From NCBI RefSeq assembly GCF_035917575.1, contig NZ_CP109090.1:5890001-5954000 (forward strand): 64,000 bases of DNA, written 5' to 3'. The notes under the pieces were generated by a model. That model was given only the letters and a program-made list of their open reading frames with translations. It was not told the origin of the DNA and ran no database searches. The DNA comes from Streptomyces sp. NBC_01788 (GTDB taxonomy: Bacteria; Actinomycetota; Actinomycetes; Streptomycetales; Streptomycetaceae). Positions 25,992 to 34,755 of this stretch are shown here, in pieces. Positions within the stretch are counted from its first letter, which is position 1, and each line of letters begins with the position of its first letter. The position numbers and the translations under genes were made by a program.

Positions 25992-26894
25992 ATGCGTGAA
26001 AGGTCCGACGGTGACGGTGTGCCGAGCATCGGCGAGGAGGTGAGGAGAAGGCGGTTCGACCTGAGCGTCGCCCAGGTCGCGGGCAGCGCCCTGGCGGCGG
26101 TGGTGGCCGCGAAGCTCGCCTCGTACTTCGGCGTCTACGGCACGATCCTGGGGGCCGGTGTCGTCAGCGTCCTGGCCACTTGCGGCGGTTCGGTCCTCCA
26201 GCACTTCTTCCGGCGTACCGGCGAGCAGCTCCGCGGGGTGGGCGCCGCCCCGGGCGCCTTCCCGGCTGCCTTCCCGGCTGCCTCCCCGGGGACCCGCCCG
26301 ACCGCTTCCCCGGCCGGCTCTCCCGTGCCGGTCACGGCGGCCGCCCCCGCCGGGCGTATCCCGCCGCCGGTGGGTGAGTTCGGTGAGGGGACCGTCTACC
26401 GGGCCCGGATCAAGAGCTGGAAGCGGCCCGTGGTCGCAGCCGCCCTCGTCTTCGGGGTCACCATGGCCGGAATCACCTCCTACGAGCTGGTGTCGGGCGA
26501 CAGCTTCAGCGGCGGCAGGGGTACGACCGTCGGCTATGCCGTGACCGGCCATCGCTCGCCCTCCGTGACCCCGGACGAACACGCGCCCACCTCCTCGCCC
26601 TCCCGCACACCCGGGAGCGGGGAAGGGACTTCGCCGGACGGAGCCGCCCCCGGCCGCCCCGACCACGGCACCGGGGCGAGCCCGACGCCCACACCCGAGG
26701 CCACGGGTGACAGTGGCGACAGCGGAGGCGACACCACGGGGACCGCCGGCACCGACGGCGCCGGGGAGGGCAGGCCCTCCGACTCCGGCACCACGGCCCC
26801 GGCCCCCGGCGCGAGCGCTACGGCCCCAGCACCCTCCGCAAGTAGTCGTTCTGGAACAGCCGCTGGGGATCCAGCCGGTCCCGCAGCGCCGTGA
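25992..26894 (+). CDS. Membrane protein with long Pro/Thr/Ser extracellular tail
   Basis: This 300-residue protein has two close transmembrane helices (about 22-55, VAGSALAAVVAAKLAS and TILGAGVVSVLATCGG). A Pro/Ala loop follows, then a third helix (VVAAALVFGVTMAGITSYEL, about 150-170), and a C-terminal half of Ser/Thr/Pro/Gly/Asp typical of wall-spanning tails. No enzymatic domain is seen. The ATG at 25992 follows AAGG; earlier in-frame starts are poorly supported. The frame runs 77 bases into the convergent FAD oxidase gene, so the last residues (SSRSGTAAGDPAGPAAP) are antisense to a conserved C-terminus. Confidence 0.65.
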   Translation: MRERSDGDGVPSIGEEVRRRRFDLSVAQVAGSALAAVVAAKLASYFGVYGTILGAGVVSVLATCGGSVLQHFFRRTGEQLRGVGAAPGAFPAAFPAASPGTRPTASPAGSPVPVTAAAPAGRIPPPVGEFGEGTVYRARIKSWKRPVVAAALVFGVTMAGITSYELVSGDSFSGGRGTTVGYAVTGHRSPSVTPDEHAPTSSPSRTPGSGEGTSPDGAAPGRPDHGTGASPTPTPEATGDSGDSGGDTTGTAGTDGAGEGRPSDSGTTAPAPGASATAPAPSASSRSGTAAGDPAGPAAP

Positions 26895-28137
26895 ACTCCC
26901 CGAAGCGCGGGTGGACCGCGGCGAGTTGGCCGGCGTCCCTGGTGTGGAGCTTGCCCCAGTGCGGCCGGCCCTCGTACGCGGTGAAGATGCTTTCCGCGGC
27001 CGTGAAGTACCGCTGGTAGGGGGTGCCCCGGAACATGTGGACCGCGATGTACCCGCTGTCCCGTCCCGAGGCGGTGGACAGGGTGATGTCGTCGGCGGGC
27101 GCGGTGCGCACCTCCACCGGGAAGCTCACCCGCAGTCCGGAGCGGTCGACCATCGCCTTCAGCTCGCGCAGCGCGTCGGCCAGGGCCTCGCGCGGCACGG
27201 CGTACTCCATCTCCACGAAACGCACCCGGCGCGGCGAGGTGAAGACCTTGTAGGCGATGTCGGTGTACGTCCGCGCGGACAGCGCGCGGCTGGAGACCCG
27301 GGCGATCGACGGAATGGTGGCGGGCGCCGCGCGACCGACCCAGTTGGCCACCTGGAAGACACCGTTGGAGAGGAACTCGTCCTCGAACCAGCCGGCCACC
27401 CGCCCCACCGGCTGCTCGGGGCCGGCGCTGCGGTTGTTGCGCTTGGTGTTGGTGCTGCCGGTGTGCGGGAACCAGTAGAACTCGAAGTGCTCGTTCTCCG
27501 CCCAGAGTTGGTCGAACTCCGCGAGCACCCGATCCAGGCTCATCGGTTCCTCGCGGGCGGTGAGCAGGAAGAGCGGCTCCACCGCGAACGTGAGGGCCGT
27601 GACGATCCCCAGCGCGCCCAGGCCGACGCGGGCGGCGGCGAAGACCTCCGGGTTCTCCGTCGCGGAGCAGGTGAGCACCGAGCCGTCCGCGGTGACCAGT
27701 TCAAGGCCCTTGATCTGGGCGGCGATCGACGCGGAATCGCGGCCCGTGCCATGGGTGCCGGTGCTGGTCGCCCCGGACACCGTCTGCTCCATGATGTCGC
27801 CCATGTTGGTGAGCGAGAGGCCCTCCCGCGCGAGAGCGACGTTGAGCCGCTTGAGCGGAGTGCCGGCCTCGACCGTGACCGTCATGGCCTCACGGTCGAT
27901 CCCGCGTATGCCGGTCAGCAACCGCGGGCGGATCATCACGCCGTCCGTCGCGGCGATGCTCGTGAAGGAGTGGCCGGTGCCGACGGCCTTGACCCGCAGT
28001 CCGTCCTCGGCGGCCCTCCGCACGGCGGCGGCGACGTCCGCCACCGTGGCCGGAGTGACCTCCCGCCCGGGACGCGCGGCGACGTTGCCGCCCCAGTTAC
28101 GCCATGTGCCGTTCTTCGCGCTCGTCGTGCTGCTCAA
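26818..28137 (-). CDS. FAD-linked oxidoreductase, D-arabinono-1,4-lactone oxidase family
   Basis: This 439-residue protein is of the VAO/aldonolactone oxidase family. The FAD-binding N-domain (about 15-180) has VGTGHSF with the histidine that usually carries covalent FAD, then SLTNMGD and ATSTGTHGTG. The ALO C-terminal domain follows, ending with the HWGKLH motif (HWAK-like) and NDYLRRVLG. It oxidises a sugar lactone or alditol with oxygen as acceptor; the exact substrate is not decidable. Its start lies 41 bases inside the end of the upstream MFS gene, so the two form an operon and may act on the same sugar-like compound. Confidence 0.9.
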   Translation of the reverse strand: MSSTTSAKNGTWRNWGGNVAARPGREVTPATVADVAAAVRRAAEDGLRVKAVGTGHSFTSIAATDGVMIRPRLLTGIRGIDREAMTVTVEAGTPLKRLNVALAREGLSLTNMGDIMEQTVSGATSTGTHGTGRDSASIAAQIKGLELVTADGSVLTCSATENPEVFAAARVGLGALGIVTALTFAVEPLFLLTAREEPMSLDRVLAEFDQLWAENEHFEFYWFPHTGSTNTKRNNRSAGPEQPVGRVAGWFEDEFLSNGVFQVANWVGRAAPATIPSIARVSSRALSARTYTDIAYKVFTSPRRVRFVEMEYAVPREALADALRELKAMVDRSGLRVSFPVEVRTAPADDITLSTASGRDSGYIAVHMFRGTPYQRYFTAAESIFTAYEGRPHWGKLHTRDAGQLAAVHPRFGEFTALRDRLDPQRLFQNDYLRRVLGP

Positions 28138-29335
28138 CGAAGCCTCCCCGACGCGGAGCCGGCCTGCTGAGCCGGCGGTACCCGAGGAAACCGACCGCCA
28201 CCGCGACGGCCCCGGACACCGCCGGAACCCCGTACCCGGCCCGCGCCCCGGCCGCGTCGATCACCCAGCCGGCCACCGAGGAGCCCAGCGCCACCCCGAC
28301 CGCGAGCCCGGTGCTCACCCAGGTCATGCCCTCGGTCAGGTGCGAGCGTGGTACGTGCTCTTCGACGAGGGCCATCGTCGTGATCATTGTGGGAGCGACG
28401 GACAGGCCCGCAACGAACAGCGCCACGGCCAGAAACGGCAGGTTTCCGACCAGTAGGAGGGGGATCATACTCACGGCCATCGTGCAGATGCCCAGCAGCC
28501 AGCGGCGGGCGGGCGGTCCCGCGAAGCGCAGCAGGCCGAAGACGACGCCCGCCGTGCAGGAGCCCGCCGCGTACAGGGCGAGCACGACGCTCGCGGCGCT
28601 CTTGTGCCCCTGCTGCTCGGCGAAGGCGACGGTGACCACGTCGATCGCCCCGAAGATCGTCCCGGTCGCCACGAAGGTCGACACGAGCACCTGGAGCCCG
28701 CGCGCACGCAGGGCGGAACCGCCGACGTGGTGCTCGCGCGGGTGCGGCGCGGGCTCGGTGGCGCGCTGGGCGGTCAGCCAGAACACGCCCACCGCCAGGA
28801 AGCAGGAGGCCAGCAGCGGCCCCGCCTCCGGGAACCAGACCGTGGACAGCCCGATGGAGACGATCGGCCCGAAGATGAAGCAGGCCTCGTCCACCACCGA
28901 CTCGAACGAGTAGGCGGTGTGCAGCTGTGGTGTCCCCCGGTACAGGGCCGCCCAGCGCGCGCGGACCATCGCGCCCAGGCTGGGCACGGAGCCGATCCCG
29001 GCCGCGCAGACGAACAGCACCCAGTCCGGCCACCGGAAGTGCGCCGCGCACAGCAGGACCGCCGAGGCGGTCAGCGCGACGAGCGTCGCGGGGCGCAGCA
29101 CCCGGCGCTGCCCGTGCCGGTCCACCAGCCGGGATATCTGCGGGCCCAGGACCGCGGCGGCCAGCGCGATGGTGGCCGACAGCGCGCCCGCGAGTCCGTA
29201 GCGCCCGGTGAGCTGGGAGATCATCGTGACCACGCCGATGCCCATCATCGCCAGCGGCAGCCGGCCGAGGAACCCCGCGGCGGAGAAGCCCTTGGAGCCT
29301 GGAGCGGCGAACAGGGCACGGTACGGGCTGGGCAC
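28097..29335 (-). CDS. MFS transporter
   Basis: This 412-residue protein has about 12 hydrophobic helices. It carries an MFS loop motif in RLVDRHGQRRVLRP (between helices 2 and 3) and a central charged loop, and ends with an Arg/Glu tail. The fold class resembles drug/metabolite efflux carriers; substrate unknown. It is the first gene of a two-gene operon with the FAD oxidase and is divergent from hemH. An AAGCTGATACAGCTT palindrome lies 33-47 bases upstream of its start, a plausible operator. Confidence 0.9.
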   Translation of the reverse strand: MPSPYRALFAAPGSKGFSAAGFLGRLPLAMMGIGVVTMISQLTGRYGLAGALSATIALAAAVLGPQISRLVDRHGQRRVLRPATLVALTASAVLLCAAHFRWPDWVLFVCAAGIGSVPSLGAMVRARWAALYRGTPQLHTAYSFESVVDEACFIFGPIVSIGLSTVWFPEAGPLLASCFLAVGVFWLTAQRATEPAPHPREHHVGGSALRARGLQVLVSTFVATGTIFGAIDVVTVAFAEQQGHKSAASVVLALYAAGSCTAGVVFGLLRFAGPPARRWLLGICTMAVSMIPLLLVGNLPFLAVALFVAGLSVAPTMITTMALVEEHVPRSHLTEGMTWVSTGLAVGVALGSSVAGWVIDAAGARAGYGVPAVSGAVAVAVGFLGYRRLSRPAPRRGGFVEQHDEREERHMA

Positions 29336-29367
29336 AGGGTCTCCGCGAATCCGGTAAGGCGTGAAGG

Positions 29368-29382
29368 AAGCTGATACAGCTT
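29368..29382. promoter_or_regulatory. Palindrome AAGCTG-ATA-CAGCTT before the MFS operon
   Basis: A perfect 6-bp inverted repeat with a 3-nt spacer in the MFS-hemH divergent region, close to the MFS start. Probable binding site of a repressor that is not encoded in the window. Confidence 0.5.
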
Positions 29383-29575
29383 ACGGACCGGGCGCCCCCG
29401 GCGCACCACCCCCTCCGGACTTCCGGAGACTTCTCCCCACAGGCACCCGCGCAACCTCCCGCACCGGACTCCCGCGCGCCGCTGCCTCCGGACTCAGGCC
29501 CACGTCCCACTCCGGACCCTCGCGCCCCTGCGGGCCGGGAGCCCGCCCGTCGGTCCGGAGTGGCAGGATCGAGGC

Positions 29576-30703
29576 ATGCCTGACGTGCTCGACGCCACCC
29601 CGTACGACGCCCTGCTCCTGCTCTCGTTCGGCGGCCCCGAGGGGCCGGACGACGTGATCCCGTTCCTGGAGAACGTGACGCGCGGGCGAGGCATCCCCAC
29701 CGAGCGCCTGAAGGAAGTGGGCGAACACTACTTCCGGTTCGGCGGGGTCAGCCCGATCAACGCCCAGAACCGCGCCCTGCTCGACGCCCTGCGCAAGGAC
29801 TTCGCCGACCACGGCCTCGATCTGCCGGTCTACTGGGGCAACCGCAACTGGGCCCCCTACCTGACGGACACCCTGCGGGACATGGTCGGCGACGGCCGCC
29901 GCCGCATCCTGGTCCTGGCCACCAGCGCCTACGCCTCCTACTCCGGCTGCCGCCAGTACCGCGAGAACCTCGCGGACTCCCTCGCCGCCCTGGAGGCCGA
30001 GGGCCTGGACCTGCCGAAGGTCGACAAGCTGCGGCACTACTTCAACCACCCCGGCTTCCTCCAGCCCATGATCGACGGCGTGCTCGAATCGCTCGCCGGC
30101 CTTCCCGAGGACGTCCGCGACGGCGCGCACATCGCCTTCTGCACCCACTCGATCCCGGTCTCCGCCGCGGACACCTCCGGCCCGGTCGCGGGCCACGGCG
30201 ACGGCGGGGCGTACGTCCGCCAGCACCTGGACGTGGCGCAACTGATCGCCGACGAGGTCCGCGAGCGCACCGGCGTCGACCACCCCTGGCAGCTCGTCTA
30301 CCAGTCGCGCTCCGGTGCCCCGCACATCCCGTGGCTGGAGCCCGACATCTGCGACCACCTCGAGGAGCGGCACGCCGCCGGGGCCCCGGCCGTGGTCATG
30401 GCGCCCATCGGCTTCGTCTCCGACCACATGGAGGTCATGTACGACCTCGACACCGAGGCCACGGCCAAGGCCGCGGAACTGGGCCTTCCGGTGGGCCGCT
30501 CCGCCACCGTGGGCGCCGACCCGCGGTTCGCCGCCGCCATCCGCGACCTGATCATGGAGCGGGCCGCCACCGAGCGCGGACAGCGGGTCACGCCGTGCGC
30601 CCTGGGCGCGCTCGGCGCGAACCACAACCTGTGCCCGGTGGGCTGCTGCCCGGCCCGTACGCCCCGGCCGGCCGCCGCGGGCGCCGACAGTCTTTACGCG
30701 TGA
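29576..30703 (+). CDS. hemH: Ferrochelatase (coproporphyrin ferrochelatase type)
   Basis: This 375-residue protein inserts Fe2+ into the porphyrin in haem synthesis; actinobacteria use coproporphyrin III. Motifs are [14 protein letters not shown] (14-27), [23 protein letters not shown], and the catalytic region [10 protein letters not shown] (H190). [17 protein letters not shown] follows. The C-terminus has C341, C353, C357 and C358 (TPCALG ... LCPVGCC), which with an earlier cysteine could hold the [2Fe-2S] cluster known in actinobacterial ferrochelatases. The ATG at 29576 starts [11 protein letters not shown]. The inositol monophosphatase gene follows after 8 bases. Confidence 0.96.
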   Translation: MPDVLDATPYDALLLLSFGGPEGPDDVIPFLENVTRGRGIPTERLKEVGEHYFRFGGVSPINAQNRALLDALRKDFADHGLDLPVYWGNRNWAPYLTDTLRDMVGDGRRRILVLATSAYASYSGCRQYRENLADSLAALEAEGLDLPKVDKLRHYFNHPGFLQPMIDGVLESLAGLPEDVRDGAHIAFCTHSIPVSAADTSGPVAGHGDGGAYVRQHLDVAQLIADEVRERTGVDHPWQLVYQSRSGAPHIPWLEPDICDHLEERHAAGAPAVVMAPIGFVSDHMEVMYDLDTEATAKAAELGLPVGRSATVGADPRFAAAIRDLIMERAATERGQRVTPCALGALGANHNLCPVGCCPARTPRPAAAGADSLYA

Positions 30704-30711
30704 GGAGCCCC

Positions 30712-31527
30712 GTGACCGACACCCTGCCCGCGGAACTGCTGCAAGTCGCCCGCCAGGCGGCGGCACGCGCCGGAGAGCTGCTGAAGGACGGCCGCCCGGC
30801 CGATCTGACGGTGGCCGCCACCAAGTCCAGCCCGATCGACGTCGTCACCGAGATGGACATCGCCGCCGAGAAGCTGATCACCGGCCTGATCGCCGACCGT
30901 CGCCCCGACGACGGCGTCCTCGGCGAGGAGGGCGCCTCCGTCGAGGGCACGAGCGGTGTCCGCTGGGTGATCGACCCGCTCGACGGCACCGTGAACTACC
31001 TGTACGGGCTGCCGACCTGGGCCGTCTCCATCGCCGCCGAGCAGGACGGCGAGGCGCTGGTCGGGGTCGTGGTCGCCCCGATGCGCGGCGAGGCCTTCCA
31101 CGCCGTGCGTGGTCGCGGCGCCTGGGCCACCGGAGCCTGGGCCGGCGAGCGCAAGCTGTCCTGCCGCGCCGCGCCGCCCCTGGACCAGGCGTTGATCGCC
31201 ACCGGCTTCAACTACGTCGCCGAGGTCCGCGCCCACCAGGCCGACGTGGCCCGCCGGCTGATCCCGCTGCTGCGCGACATCCGCCGCAGCGGTTCCGCCG
31301 CGGTGGACCTGTGCGACCTGGCGCTGGGCCGCCTGGACGGCTTCTACGAGCGCGGTCTGAACGCGTGGGACTACGCCGCGGGCGACCTGATCGCCCGGGA
31401 GGCGGGCGCCGTGTCCGGTGGCCGCCCCGGAGAGCGCCCGTCCCGCGACCTGACGGTAGCGGCCGTCCCCGGCGTCTTCGAGCCCCTCCAGAGCCTCCTG
31501 GAGGACCTCGGCGCCTGGCACGACTGA
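30712..31527 (+). CDS. Inositol monophosphatase family protein
   Basis: This 271-residue Mg2+-dependent phosphatase has the metal motif GEEGAS and the signature WVIDPLDGTVNY, followed by the late signature NAWDYAAGDLIAREAGA. It dephosphorylates inositol-1-phosphate or related sugar phosphates. The GTG start at 30712 lies just after hemH with GAGGAG before it, so it is co-transcribed with hemH. The longer upstream frame is a hemH shadow. A strong terminator follows after about 215 bases. Confidence 0.93.
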   Translation: MTDTLPAELLQVARQAAARAGELLKDGRPADLTVAATKSSPIDVVTEMDIAAEKLITGLIADRRPDDGVLGEEGASVEGTSGVRWVIDPLDGTVNYLYGLPTWAVSIAAEQDGEALVGVVVAPMRGEAFHAVRGRGAWATGAWAGERKLSCRAAPPLDQALIATGFNYVAEVRAHQADVARRLIPLLRDIRRSGSAAVDLCDLALGRLDGFYERGLNAWDYAAGDLIAREAGAVSGGRPGERPSRDLTVAAVPGVFEPLQSLLEDLGAWHD

Positions 31528-31743
31528 GGGCACGGCAGGAGCACAGCCCGAGGGTGAGGGCCCACCCACCCCCACTGGTCCCACGCGCCGGCCGCGAGGG
31601 AGCCGAAGGGCGCGCCGGTTTGGAGGGGGCATGGGGGTCCCCCCTGCTCCTTAGGAGCTTGGGGGAGCGCGGAGGCGCGCAGCGTCGAGCACGATCGGCC
31701 CCTCCACACCGGCTGAAAGCGCCCGCAGGCGACCGAGCCATCA

Positions 31744-31788
31744 GCACAGCGGGACCCCGGCGCTGGATTCGCCGGGGTCCCGCTGTGC
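31744..31788. terminator. Strong bidirectional terminator
   Basis: A perfect 19-bp stem (GCACAGCGGGACCCCGGCG pairs with 31770-31788) with a 7-nt loop lies between the convergent inositol monophosphatase gene and the 57-aa gene. The 216 bases before it also hold a smaller Streptomyces-style palindrome around 31630-31675 and no gene. Confidence 0.9.
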
Positions 31789-31801
31789 GCGTGCAGGCTG
31801 G

Positions 31802-31975
31802 TCAGACGCCAGACACGCCGACCTCCACACCGTGTTCGGCGGCGAGGCGGCGCAGGTCGTCGAGTTCGGCCAGCTCGACCTCGACGAGGAAGTCGTCGCC
31901 CTCGTCACGAGCCCGGGTCAGATCGGACTCGGTCGCCTTTATGCGCTGCAGAAGTCCTGCGGTGAATGCGTCCAT
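31802..31975 (-). CDS. Small conserved-type protein (57 aa)
   Basis: Reading the minus strand from the ATG at 31975 gives 57 residues, starting MDAFTAGLLQRIKATESDL and ending EHGVEVGVSGV. It is acidic and helical, with a GDDFLVEVELAELDDLRRLA core and no signal. A GAGGGGG ribosome site lies 7 nt before the ATG, and the stop is 14 bases from the terminator. Codon usage is typical. From memory, a protein like this sits next to cutRS in S. coelicolor. Function unknown. Confidence 0.8.
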   Translation of the reverse strand: MDAFTAGLLQRIKATESDLTRARDEGDDFLVEVELAELDDLRRLAAEHGVEVGVSGV

Positions 31976-32400
31976 GCTTGCGCCCCCTCGTCCTGGGTCG
32001 GTGGGTCGGTGGCACGGGGGTGTGCCGTTCGAAAGGGGCGATCACGTCTCAGCAAGTGCCCGGCGCTGCCCGACCGGGCGGCGACGGCGCTGGACACCCA
32101 CACCCACTCTGCGGAAGCGGATCGCGGAGTACCGCATGGTGCTGCGGCACATGCAGAGCGTGATCGCGGGGTGTAAACCCGTCCTCCCCCGACTCCTCGC
32201 GACGGAAACCTCGGCCGGACAAGAAAATTCGGGATTCACGGACGCTTCGCCCATCGCTTGCCTGCCGTGCACCGTCCGCTACCACGGCTTACCGCCGACT
32301 TACGGCCGAAAAGGGCAGGATGGAAACACACGAACGAAGACCCCTGCCGGCGTGCGCCCTGAGCGGCGCTACGCGGGTGGACACAGGAAGGACATGCGAC
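31976..32400. other. Intergenic region upstream of cutR
   Basis: 425 bases between the 57-aa gene (-) and cutR (+). GC falls around 32200-32260. It should carry the cutRS promoter. I see no convincing CutR repeat or RNA structure, and the + strand frames here lack ribosome sites. Confidence 0.4.
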
Positions 32401-33054
32401 GTGCGCGTACTCGTCGTCGAGGACGAGCAACTGCTCGCCGATGCGGTGGCCACCGGACTGCGCCGGGAGGCCATGGCCGTCGACGTCGTGTACGACGGTG
32501 CGGCCGCCCTGGAGCGCATCGGCGTCAACGACTACGACGTGGTCGTCCTCGACCGCGACCTCCCGCTGGTGCACGGCGACGACGTCTGCCGCAAGATCGT
32601 CGAACTGGGCATGCCCACGCGCGTGCTGATGCTCACCGCCTCCGGCGACGTCAGCGACCGTGTCGAGGGCCTGGAGATCGGCGCCGACGACTATCTCCCC
32701 AAGCCCTTCGCGTTCAGCGAGCTGACGGCACGCGTGCGTGCCCTGGGCCGGCGCACCAGCGTGCCCCTGCCGCCCGTCCTGGAGCGCGCCGGGATCAAGC
32801 TCGACCCCAACCGCCGCGAGGTCTTCCGCGACGGCAGGGAGGTCCAGCTCGCGCCGAAGGAGTTCGCGGTCCTCGAGGTCCTGATGCGCAGCGAGGGCGC
32901 CGTGGTCTCCGCGGAGCAGCTCTTGGAGAAGGCCTGGGACGAGAACACCGACCCGTTCACCAACGTCGTGCGCGTCACGGTGATGACGCTGCGGCGCAAG
33001 CTCGGCGAGCCCCCGGTGATCGTCACCGTGCCCGGCTCCGGCTACCGGATCTGA
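32401..33054 (+). CDS. cutR: Response regulator CutR
   Basis: This 217-residue OmpR-type regulator has a receiver domain (1-115) with acidic E7/D8, the phospho-acceptor D51 in VVVLDRDLPL, and the switch lysine in LPKPF. A winged-helix DNA-binding domain follows (about 125-217; LAPKEFAVLEVL, VTVMTLRRKLG, VPGSGYRI). The sequence matches my memory of CutR of S. lividans/S. coelicolor closely. The GTG at 32401 follows GGAAGGA at 8 nt; an upstream ATG frame is not favoured. The sensor kinase gene cutS follows after 6 bases. CutRS was first linked to copper and actinorhodin control and later to envelope stress. Confidence 0.93.
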   Translation: MRVLVVEDEQLLADAVATGLRREAMAVDVVYDGAAALERIGVNDYDVVVLDRDLPLVHGDDVCRKIVELGMPTRVLMLTASGDVSDRVEGLEIGADDYLPKPFAFSELTARVRALGRRTSVPLPPVLERAGIKLDPNRREVFRDGREVQLAPKEFAVLEVLMRSEGAVVSAEQLLEKAWDENTDPFTNVVRVTVMTLRRKLGEPPVIVTVPGSGYRI

Positions 33055-33060
33055 GCCGCC

Positions 33061-34362
33061 GTGGCCGCGACCCCGGCGCCGCCCCAGGCGCCCCCGAAAC
33101 CCACCTGGGACCCCAGAAGGCCGGAGCCCGCCTTCCCGTGGCTGCGCCCGACCATCCGGATAAGGCTGACGCTGCTGTACGGCGGCATGTTCTTGATCGC
33201 CGGCATCCTGCTGCTGTCGATCATCTACCTGCTCGCCGCGCAGGCCCTGCGCACCGGCAACCAACCGCTGTTCAAGATCGTCGACTTCAACGCCCTGAGG
33301 GTCACCAGCACCGACTGTCCGGGCGTCGACAACGGCAACCTGTCGCTGTCGGAGTTCAACGCCGCGATCAGCGCCTGCATCGATCACCAGCGCCAGGCCG
33401 CCCTGGACAGCCTGCTCAGCCGCTCGCTGCTCGCCCTGCTCGGCCTCGCCGTGATCGCCTTCGCGTTCGGCTACGCGATGGCCGGCCGTGTGCTGTCCCC
33501 GCTCGGCCGGATCACCCGCACCGCCCGCGCGGTGGCCGGCTCCGACCTGTCCCGGCGGATCGAGCTGGACGGCCCGGACGACGAGCTGAAGGAACTCGCG
33601 GACACCTTCGACGACATGCTGGAGCGGCTGCAGCGGGCCTTCACCGCCCAGCAGCGCTTCGTCGGCAACGCCTCGCACGAGCTGCGCACGCCGCTCGCGA
33701 TCAACCGCACGCTGCTGGAGGTGCAGCTCTCCGACCCGCACGCGCCGATGGAGCTCCAGCAGCTCGGCAAGACCCTGCTGGCCACCAACGAGCGCAGCGA
33801 ACAGCTCGTCGAGGGCCTGCTGCTGCTCGCCCGCAGCGACAACCAGATCGTCGAGCGCAAGCCGGTGGACCTCGCCGAGGTCGCCTCGCAGGCCATCGAC
33901 CAGGTGCGCGGGGAGGCGGAGGCCAAGGGGGTCGTGATCCGCGGCGAGCGCAAGCCGGCGGTGGTCCAGGGCAACGGCGTGCTGCTGGAGCGGATCGCCC
34001 TGAACCTGGTGCAGAACGCGGTGCGGTACAACGTGGCCAATGAGGAGGTGCAGCGCGAAGCGCTTCCCAACAAGGGTGGTGGCGGGAGACGGGAGGGCGG
34101 GTGGGTGGAGGTCACCACGGACGTCCAGCACGGTCAGGCGATCCTCGTCGTCACCAACACCGGCCCGGTCGTCCCGGCCTACGAGATCGACAACCTCTTC
34201 GAGCCCTTCCGGCGGCTGCGCACCGAGCGCACCGGCAGCGACAAGGGCGTCGGCCTCGGTCTGTCCATCGCCCGTTCCGTGGCGAGGGCTCACGGCGGCC
34301 ACATTTCGGCCCAGCCGCGTGAGGGGGGTGGGCTGGTGATGCGAGTGATGCTGCCGATCTGA
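33061..34362 (+). CDS. cutS: Sensor histidine kinase CutS
   Basis: This 433-residue membrane kinase has a cytoplasmic Pro-rich N-terminus, TM1 (about 37-62), a short extracellular sensor (63-120) and TM2 (about 121-143). HAMP, HisKA with H206 in NASHELRTPL, the N-box NLVQNAVRYN, and the G-box KGVGLGLSIARSVARAHGG follow. The sensor loop has exactly two cysteines (C86, C106), suited to a disulfide switch. I recall recent work proposing that CutS reads extracellular redox or protein misfolding through them. The GTG start lies 6 bases after cutR. No terminator is obvious after the gene. Confidence 0.93.
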   Translation: MAATPAPPQAPPKPTWDPRRPEPAFPWLRPTIRIRLTLLYGGMFLIAGILLLSIIYLLAAQALRTGNQPLFKIVDFNALRVTSTDCPGVDNGNLSLSEFNAAISACIDHQRQAALDSLLSRSLLALLGLAVIAFAFGYAMAGRVLSPLGRITRTARAVAGSDLSRRIELDGPDDELKELADTFDDMLERLQRAFTAQQRFVGNASHELRTPLAINRTLLEVQLSDPHAPMELQQLGKTLLATNERSEQLVEGLLLLARSDNQIVERKPVDLAEVASQAIDQVRGEAEAKGVVIRGERKPAVVQGNGVLLERIALNLVQNAVRYNVANEEVQREALPNKGGGGRREGGWVEVTTDVQHGQAILVVTNTGPVVPAYEIDNLFEPFRRLRTERTGSDKGVGLGLSIARSVARAHGGHISAQPREGGGLVMRVMLPI

Positions 34363-34755
34363 GATCATTGCGCCGACACACGGGGATGTTCGCTTTGCGC
34401 GGAAATTCCCGGGGCCGTTCCCGGCTTCACCGTGTGTGATCGATCACATGGGCGGTTTTCCGGCCATCTACTCTGCGTGGTCATGTGAACCCCCAAAATG
34501 CCGGAAAAATACCGGTTTTCAGGGGGCATGATCACGGGAAGTACACGGTGGGACCGCTTTGGAGCGGGGCATCCGGACCGTGTACGGTCCCGATCGCCAT
34601 CCAAGCCGATCACTCTTGAGGAGTGCGGTTGGGTGTCGATTGAGTAACAGACCTTGATGTGAGGCAAAATCTCCGCCTCAGGTCGGGCACAAGTCCGGCC
34701 TCTCACGCGTTACGTGCGCTGGAGACACCGCATACACCCAGAGGGGGAGAGCGAC
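34363..34755. other. AT-richer promoter region upstream of the DUF4193 gene
   Basis: This 393-base gene-free stretch has clearly lower GC than its surroundings. It contains the palindrome TGTGATCGATCACA (34435-34448) and runs such as CCAAAATG and GAAAAATACC. It is probably a regulated promoter for the zinc-ribbon gene, with the 5' leader ending in GAGGGGGAGA. No terminator for cutS is visible. Confidence 0.5.
34435..34448. promoter_or_regulatory. Palindrome TGTGATCGATCACA
   Basis: A perfect 14-base inverted repeat. The half-sites are Crp-like (TGTGA/TCACA), but the spacer is 4 rather than 6 bases, so Crp binding is not assured. It lies about 310 bases before the DUF4193 gene. Confidence 0.4.

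Noticed and set aside
28604..29374. 256-codon + strand frame opposite the MFS gene
   Set aside because: Antisense shadow rich in Gln/Arg/Gly; the minus strand encodes a clear MFS transporter.
34435..34448. A true Crp box
   Set aside because: Half-sites match TGTGA/TCACA but the spacer is 4 bases, whereas Crp needs 6; reported only as a palindrome.
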